A stretch of DNA of 7,631 bases from Tannerella sp. (GTDB taxonomy: Bacteria; Bacteroidota; Bacteroidia; Bacteroidales; Tannerellaceae), in NCBI GenBank assembly GCA_031289515.1, contig JAITPH010000084.1, forward strand, positions 1 through 7,631, written 5' to 3'. The notes under the pieces are model-generated. The model was not told where the DNA came from and did not search any database. It saw only the letters and a program-made list of their open reading frames with translations. The translations under genes were made by a program, and so were the position numbers. Below are positions 1 to 2,966 of this stretch, piece after piece (the stretch's first letter is position 1; the number at the start of each line of letters is the position of its first letter).

Positions 1-842
1 CCCTGTATAACGCGAGTTCGCTGGCGCAATACCGCATCATGGAAGAGATAAGCAAGCAGGGACAGGCGGTTTTCATCGACGGACAGGGTGGCGACGAGAT
101 GCTCGGCGGCTATCCCGGATATTTTCCGTTGTTGCTGAAATCGCTGCGCAGAAGCGGAGAGTGGTTCAACTGGCTGCATGAATTGACGAGTGTCGGCAAT
201 TCGGGAATGACGGCAAGGGATATGTTCGTGCGCCGACTGAAATTGTGGGCAAAAGACCGGTATTACAATCCCGAAAGACTGGCAAAGAGCAAGCGGAAAG
301 AAGAATACGAGGCATTGACGCCGCAGGAGAGGGAAGCGTATTTCAGTCAGCCGTCGCCGTTGCCGCAGGTGCGGAAAGACGCGCTCAACGACGCTCTTTA
401 TGAAAGTTATACTATCTATCTGGGAAATATATTGCGCTGGGGCGAACATTCGGCGGCTTCGCACGGTATAGAATGTGTGATGCCCTTGTCGGACAGCGTT
501 GATCTCGCTGAGTTTGTATTTTCTGTTCCCTCGTCGTTCAAGATACATGACGGATGGAACAAATACCTGCTTCGCAAGGCGATGGAAGGCACAGTTCCGG
601 ACGAAATATGCCGGCGAAAGCAGAAGATGGGCTTTTATATTCCGGAGTTGCGGTGGCTCGACGAGATGGGCGCGGCGATGTACGACTACATTCAAAAGAC
701 GGAAGACCCCGAAGGCTGCGTGAACAGGAAATACATTCTGGAAAATTGGAGCAGACTGTATACGCCGACCGCTCCGCTATTCCAAAAGTTCGTATTTCGC
801 TGTTACAGTTACCTGCTTTGGCGTAACGGACTGGGGGGCTAA
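1..842 (+). CDS. Asparagine synthase (glutamine-hydrolysing) family protein, C-terminal half (5' partial)
   Basis: The frame is open from position 3 to a TAA at 840-842, giving about 279 residues; the true start lies upstream. Family members are about 600 residues with an N-terminal glutaminase domain and a C-terminal ATP-dependent amide synthase domain that transfers ammonia to an adenylated aspartate. Only the synthase part is here. It shows FIDGQGGDEMLGGY (about nt 71-112), matching the family's SGxGGDExxGGY motif, then GEHSAASHGIECVMPLSD, then NKYLLRKAMEG and RRKQKMGFYIP, matching the late conserved 'KxLLRKA...RRKxGF' region. Two normally strong positions look changed: the usual 'RYxDRxSMAxxxExRxPFLD' reads RWGEHSAASHGIECVMPLSD, without the Arg after the Glu. 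That fits a divergent amidotransferase, for example in surface polysaccharide or peptide tailoring, rather than a housekeeping enzyme, but this is inference. The last ten codons (YLLWRNGLGG) lie inside a repeat that recurs downstream. Confidence 0.88.
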   Translation, partial: LYNASSLAQYRIMEEISKQGQAVFIDGQGGDEMLGGYPGYFPLLLKSLRRSGEWFNWLHELTSVGNSGMTARDMFVRRLKLWAKDRYYNPERLAKSKRKEEYEALTPQEREAYFSQPSPLPQVRKDALNDALYESYTIYLGNILRWGEHSAASHGIECVMPLSDSVDLAEFVFSVPSSFKIHDGWNKYLLRKAMEGTVPDEICRRKQKMGFYIPELRWLDEMGAAMYDYIQKTEDPEGCVNRKYILENWSRLYTPTAPLFQKFVFRCYSYLLWRNGLGG

Positions 843-903
843 TCTGCTTGCGACGGATTGGGTGGGCTACCTGCTTTGGCGTAACGGACTGGGAGGCTAA
901 TCT
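810..903. repeat. Tandem repeat of the asparagine synthase gene 3' tail (copies 1 and 2)
   Basis: The 36 bp at 810-845 recur at 868-903 with one mismatch (period 58 bp). Copy 1 holds the last ten codons and stop of the asparagine synthase gene. Copy 2, outside the gene, encodes the same ten residues YLLWRNGLGG followed by TAA. A smaller unit, CGGAYTGGGNGGCTA, occurs at 827, 854 and 885, so the block looks like a short minisatellite. A third copy lies at 2879-2956. Confidence 0.9.
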
Positions 904-940
904 CGGTTTTCTTCTCTCCTGACTTCGTTATAATATTCCA

Positions 941-992
941 GCGCCTTGTATATCACTGGATTGCTTCGTTCCTCGCAATGACGGCAAGCGCA
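941..992. repeat. Dispersed 'ggattgcttcg...cctcgcaatgac' palindromic-repeat unit
   Basis: This unit (gcgccttgtatatc, then ggattgcttcgttcctcgcaatga, then cggcaagcgcag) recurs almost unchanged at 2763-2817 and in shorter form at 2831-2879. It is a half-palindrome: its complement, cattgcgaggaacgaagcaatcc, forms the left arm of the hairpin at 2734-2809. Similar repeats are scattered through many bacterial genomes and produce spurious proteins containing 'HCEERSNP' or 'SLRGTKQS'. Confidence 0.8.
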
Positions 993-1004
993 GCAGTTTC
1001 TTTC

Positions 1005-1035
1005 GTCATTTTTCCTGTTAGCTAAACTTGTTTAG
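1005..1035 (-). repeat. 31-bp repeat with palindromic head, copy 1
   Basis: Read on the minus strand it starts CTAAACAAGTTTAGC and ends AATGAC exactly 31 bp later. The head is a 6-2-6 palindrome (CTAAAC, two bases, GTTTAG, at 1022-1035). The same 31-bp layout recurs at 2228-2258 (same orientation) and 2582-2612 (opposite orientation). Extended by the adjoining GAAAG, this copy matches the 2582 copy at 32 of 36 positions. Confidence 0.8.
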
Positions 1036-1200
1036 TGATTTTGGTTCACCGGTAAAACCCTGTGTTTGATAATCAAAAAAACATGTCTTTGCATCAAAAA
1101 ACAGGATGCCGGGAACAGGAAAGAAGGGATGCGGATTGAATGGATTTTTCTGCCTTGCGAGCGAATTTCGTTTCACCGATAAAAATTTGTTGACAAAAAC

Positions 1201-1230
1201 TTCGTCGATTAAAATTATTTCGTATCTTTG
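1201..1230 (+). promoter_or_regulatory. Candidate Bacteroidota promoter for the Rpn gene
   Basis: TATCTTTG at 1223-1230 matches the phylum's -7 element TAnnTTTG. A poor -33 candidate (TTCG at 1201-1204) lies 18 bp upstream. Transcription would start near 1237, just before the ATG at 1258. This argues against the TTG at 1234 as the translation start, since it would sit at or before the transcript's 5' end. Confidence 0.55.
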
Positions 1231-1257
1231 TGATTGAATATAAAACAGCAAACGATT

Positions 1258-2211
1258 ATGGTACGTTATTTAGATCCGAGATCCGACCTTGTGTTCAAAA
1301 GAGTATTCGGCGAACACCCCGATTTGGCAATGAGTTTTCTCAATGCGATGATGCCCTTCGGTCGCGATCAGTACATCGAACATCTTGAGTATCTTCCATC
1401 CGAACAGGTACCCGACAATCCAACCTTGAAAAATTCGATTGTCGATGTACGCTGCATGGACAATCGGGGACGCCGGTTTATCATCGAGATGCAGATTATA
1501 TGGGAACAGGAATTTCTCAGTCGCATGCTGTTCAACACATCCAAGAGTTATGTCCGTCAGATTAAAAAGGCAACAGATTATACCATGCTCAAGCCGGTAT
1601 ACGGACTTGCCATCGTCAATGACGTATATGACAAAAAAACAGCCGAGTTCTACCACCGTTATCAGATTGTCAACGTAAAGAATCCCGAAGAGACCATCGA
1701 CGACATGGAATTTATATTTGTCGAACTCCCGAAATTCGTACCTGAGACATTAGCCGACAGGAAGATGGCGGCATTATGGATTCAGTTTCTGCGTGAGACC
1801 GGCGAAAGTAACGAAGTCCCCGCCGAACTGGAATCGAGCAAGGAGATAGGCAAAGCGCTGGAAATATGTATGGAAAGCGCATTTACCGAAGAGGAATTAG
1901 CCGTTTACGAAGGATTTTTGGATGCAGTCCGCGTCAAAAATACAATCATCCGTGCGAGCGAAGCAAGAGGTGAAGCAAGAGGTCTGGAAATAGGCGAAGC
2001 AAGAGGTGAAGCAAGAGGTGAAGCGATAGGTGAAGCAAGAGGTGAAGCAAGAGGTCTGGAAAAAGGTTTGGAAAAAGGCCGAAACGAAGGCAGGGACGAA
2101 AGAAATACCGAAATAGTACTAAACCTCCATGCCATGGACATGACCGTCGAGCAAATACACCGGGCGACCGCCCTGTCACTCGACCAAATCAAAAAAATTA
2201 TCAACAGGTAA
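1258..2211 (+). CDS. Rpn family recombination-promoting nuclease / PD-(D/E)XK nuclease family transposase
   Basis: A 317-residue protein from ATG 1258; a TTG at 1234 would add eight residues, but the promoter position favours the ATG. The N-terminus, YLDPRSDLVFKRVFGE, is the family signature. The nuclease core is Asp63 (SIVDVR), then Glu77-x-Gln79 (FIIEMQ), consistent with the PD-(D/E)XK fold, with Asp10 as a further acidic residue. Residues 235-274 are ten tetrapeptide repeats (EARG, LEIG, EAIG, LEKG), followed by a charged stretch and a helical tail, MDMTVEQIHRATALSLDQIKKIINR, that could be a small helix-turn-helix. E. coli Rpn proteins are DNA endonucleases that raise RecA-independent recombination, and some act in phage defence. 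The gene stands alone, flanked by repeats but without obvious transposon ends. The catalytic residues look intact. Family confidence is high; whether it mobilises DNA here is unknown. Confidence 0.88.
   Translation: MVRYLDPRSDLVFKRVFGEHPDLAMSFLNAMMPFGRDQYIEHLEYLPSEQVPDNPTLKNSIVDVRCMDNRGRRFIIEMQIIWEQEFLSRMLFNTSKSYVRQIKKATDYTMLKPVYGLAIVNDVYDKKTAEFYHRYQIVNVKNPEETIDDMEFIFVELPKFVPETLADRKMAALWIQFLRETGESNEVPAELESSKEIGKALEICMESAFTEEELAVYEGFLDAVRVKNTIIRASEARGEARGLEIGEARGEARGEAIGEARGEARGLEKGLEKGRNEGRDERNTEIVLNLHAMDMTVEQIHRATALSLDQIKKIINR
1960..2079 (+). repeat. Ten 12-bp coding tandem repeats (EARG units) in the Rpn gene
   Basis: The unit GAAGCAAGAGGT (Glu-Ala-Arg-Gly) occurs six times exactly or with one change. 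It is interleaved with related units for LEIG, EAIG and LEKG, ten consecutive 12-bp units in all. A higher-order pattern (two EARG then LE-x-G) repeats as well. Gain or loss of units keeps the frame, so length can vary without killing the gene. Confidence 0.92.
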
Positions 2212-2227
2212 CGTCCCTCTGAATACA

Positions 2228-2258
2228 GTCATTTATCGTTGTTGCTAAACTTGTTTAG
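2228..2258 (-). repeat. 31-bp repeat with palindromic head, copy 2
   Basis: Lies 17 bp after the Rpn stop codon. The palindrome is extended: GTTGCTAAAC (2241-2250), TT, GTTTAGTAAC (2253-2262), ten pairs with one G-T mismatch. The distal AAATGAC is at the same spacing as in the other copies. It could fold as a hairpin in the Rpn transcript, but no T-run follows on the plus strand, so a terminator call is not supported. Confidence 0.72.
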
Positions 2259-2302
2259 TAACAAAAAATAAATAACCTGTAAAAGATTGTTTTTCTTGGA
2301 AG

Positions 2303-2464
2303 TGCAAGCCGTTAGGCTTGCATCGCTCGGTAGAATATTGTATCGTTGCCGGTATTTTGCAAGCCGTAGGTTTGCAACCCCACCTATGTTGGAGGTATTC
2401 CTAACGGAATGCCAAATTGGCGTAGCGCTTATCATTTCTACCGAGCGATAATCCCTACGGGATT
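2303..2464. repeat. Cluster of small hairpins inside a 14-bp inverted repeat
   Basis: There is a perfect 14-bp inverted repeat (ATCGCTCGGTAGAA at 2322-2335, complement at 2436-2449). Within and beside it are hairpins at 2303-2322 (8-bp perfect stem, GTTA loop), 2357-2377 (9-bp stem, one G-T), 2394-2413 (8-bp stem, one G-T), 2411-2421 (5-bp stem, single-base centre) and 2450-2464 (6-bp perfect stem, TAC loop). The centres read CCGTTAGG, CCGTAGG, CCTAACGG and CCTACGG, so the third and fourth are complements of the first and second. This may be a dispersed miniature element or a structured RNA; it is not protein-coding. Confidence 0.7.
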
Positions 2465-2537
2465 GTTTGCCGACTGTTATAACTTGTTTATTTTTCATCC
2501 TTTAGTGATTTTCTTATAATTATGAAAACGCGCAAAT

Positions 2538-2577
2538 GCTAAGCCAATAAAGGACAGTCTGCCGTCATTGCGAGGAA
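2538..2577. repeat. 40-bp direct repeat, copy 1
   Basis: Matches 2711-2750 at 37 of 40 positions (gctaagccaa...gtcattgcgaggaa). After the shared segment the two copies diverge: copy 2 continues into the palindromic repeat arm, and this one switches directly into the 31-bp repeat with the CTAAAC palindrome. Confidence 0.8.
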
Positions 2578-2581
2578 ATTA

Positions 2582-2612
2582 CTAAACGAGTTTAGCAAAA
2601 AGGAAGAATGAC
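2582..2612 (+). repeat. 31-bp repeat with palindromic head, copy 3 (inverted relative to copies 1 and 2)
   Basis: CTAAACGAGTTTAGC through AATGAC, 31 bp. Together with copy 1 at 1005-1035 it makes an imperfect inverted pair around the Rpn gene (32 of 36 matches when the adjoining GAAAG is included). Confidence 0.78.
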
Positions 2613-2620
2613 GAAAGGGT

Positions 2621-2704
2621 GTCATGTCGACCGAAGCGGAGTGGAGACATCTGTTTACCTACACACGAGATGTCTCCACTACGCTTCGCTCCGGTCGACA
2701 TGAC
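2621..2704. repeat. Long imperfect inverted repeat (hairpin), 84 bp
   Basis: The left arm 2621-2652 (32 nt, starting gtcatgtcgacc) pairs with the right arm 2668-2704 (37 nt, ending ggtcgacatgac). There is one mismatch and a 5-nt bulge, and a 15-nt loop. This is the kind of dispersed palindrome that gives spurious reading frames on both strands. Confidence 0.88.
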
Positions 2705-2710
2705 GGACAC

Positions 2711-2750
2711 GCTAAGCCAAAGAAGGATAGTCTGCCGTCATTGCGAGGAA
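2711..2750. repeat. 40-bp direct repeat, copy 2
   Basis: Matches 2538-2577 at 37 of 40 positions. Its right end overlaps the left arm of the hairpin at 2734-2809. Confidence 0.8.
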
Positions 2751-2809
2751 CGAAGCAATCCGGCGCCTTGTATATCTTCTGGATTGCTTCGTTCCCTCGC
2801 AATGATGGC
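2734..2809. repeat. 'cattgcgagg' palindromic repeat, complete hairpin
   Basis: The left arm 2734-2761 and right arm 2781-2809 are complementary along 28-29 nt with one mismatch and one extra base. The loop (about 19 nt) carries the conserved gcgccttgtatatc segment also seen at 941. Confidence 0.88.
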
Positions 2810-2830
2810 AAGCGCAGACGGTATAGTGTC

Positions 2831-2879
2831 CTGTATATTTCCGGATTGCTTCGTCCCTCGCAATGACGGCAAGCGCAGA
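2831..2879. repeat. 'cattgcgagg' repeat, additional right-arm unit
   Basis: A tandem copy of the right half of the preceding hairpin, offset by 62 bp (ggattgcttcg at 2781 and 2843), ending in the same ggcaagcgcag. It runs directly into the third gene-tail copy. Confidence 0.8.
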
Positions 2880-2956
2880 CCTGCTTTGGCGTAACGGACG
2901 TAACGGATGCAGCGGACTGGGAGGCTGATCTGCTTGCGACGGACTGGGGGGCTAAT
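2879..2956. repeat. Third copy of the asparagine synthase gene 3' tail
   Basis: It begins with the same bases as 811-830 (acctgctttggcgtaacgga). It then carries an 18-bp insertion that partly repeats CGTAACGGA, and continues ctgggaggctga. Translated in the gene's frame it reads LLWRNG, then six inserted residues RNGCSG, then LGG and a stop, so the insertion preserves the frame. The sequence after the stop (ctgcttgcgacgga) matches the sequence after the real gene's stop. It ends 10 bp from the kelch/SARP gene's stop codon. Confidence 0.82.
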
Positions 2957-2966
2957 GGGGTGGTTC

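Larger units (their letters stand above)
843..1257. other. Intergenic region upstream of the Rpn gene
   Basis: No credible gene is seen in this stretch. From left to right it holds the second gene-tail copy (868-903), a 14-bp match (901-914, one mismatch) to the 3' end of the kelch/SARP gene, a palindromic-repeat half unit (941-992), a 31-bp repeat (1005-1035), and about 190 bp of AT-rich sequence leading to a promoter-like element. In the last part, GGTTCACCGGTAAAA (1043-1057) and GTTTCACCGATAAAA (1170-1184) form a weak direct repeat. A minus-strand open frame over 897-1035 is built of repeat sequence and has no ATG. Confidence 0.6.
2212..2966. other. Repeat-packed intergenic region, no credible gene
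   Basis: This stretch lies between the convergent Rpn and kelch/SARP genes. It holds a second 31-bp repeat (2228-2258), a hairpin cluster (2303-2464), a 40-bp direct repeat (2538-2577 and 2711-2750, 37 of 40 matches), a third 31-bp repeat (2582-2612), a long hairpin (2621-2704), a second long hairpin (2734-2809), a partial repeat unit (2831-2879) and the third gene-tail copy (2879-2956). Open frames of 80-91 codons here are translations of these repeats. No clear intrinsic terminator with a T-run was found for either flanking gene. Confidence 0.8.

Noticed and set aside
897..1035. Minus-strand open frame ending ALEYYNEVRREENRD before a stop at 897-899, partly like the kelch/SARP gene's end
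   Set aside because: It is about 44 codons with no ATG and runs through two repeat units. Only the last 14 bp resemble the regulator's end, too little to call a pseudogene; kept as part of the junction finding.
1234..1257. TTG at 1234 as the Rpn start
   Set aside because: The promoter-like TATCTTTG at 1223-1230 would start transcription at about 1237, and the family signature begins right after the ATG at 1258.
1960..2079. CRISPR array
   Set aside because: Units are 12 bp, contiguous and in frame within a coding sequence; there are no spacers and no cas genes nearby.
1905..2204. Minus-strand open frames opposite the EARG repeat tract
   Set aside because: Shadow frames caused by the low-complexity 12-bp repeats of the Rpn gene.
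2241..2262. Hairpin after the Rpn stop as an intrinsic terminator
   Set aside because: The stem is AT-rich and is followed on the plus strand by A-runs, not T-runs. The same palindrome occurs at two other places unrelated to gene ends.
2229..2498. Minus-strand open frame of 89 codons
   Set aside because: It covers the hairpin cluster. Its sequence is explained by stems and loops, and it lacks any recognisable domain.
2619..2894. Overlapping plus-strand open frames of 80-91 codons (peptides with HCEERSNPAP or SLRGTKQS)
   Set aside because: They are translations of the palindromic hairpins at 2621-2704 and 2734-2879. These peptide strings are familiar spurious products of such repeats, and no protein-like composition or start context was found.
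904..2964. Calling the whole island an insertion sequence or transposon
   Set aside because: The inverted 31-bp repeats are not at the outer borders, no short target duplication can be defined, and Rpn proteins are not established to move defined elements. Reported as a hypothesis only.
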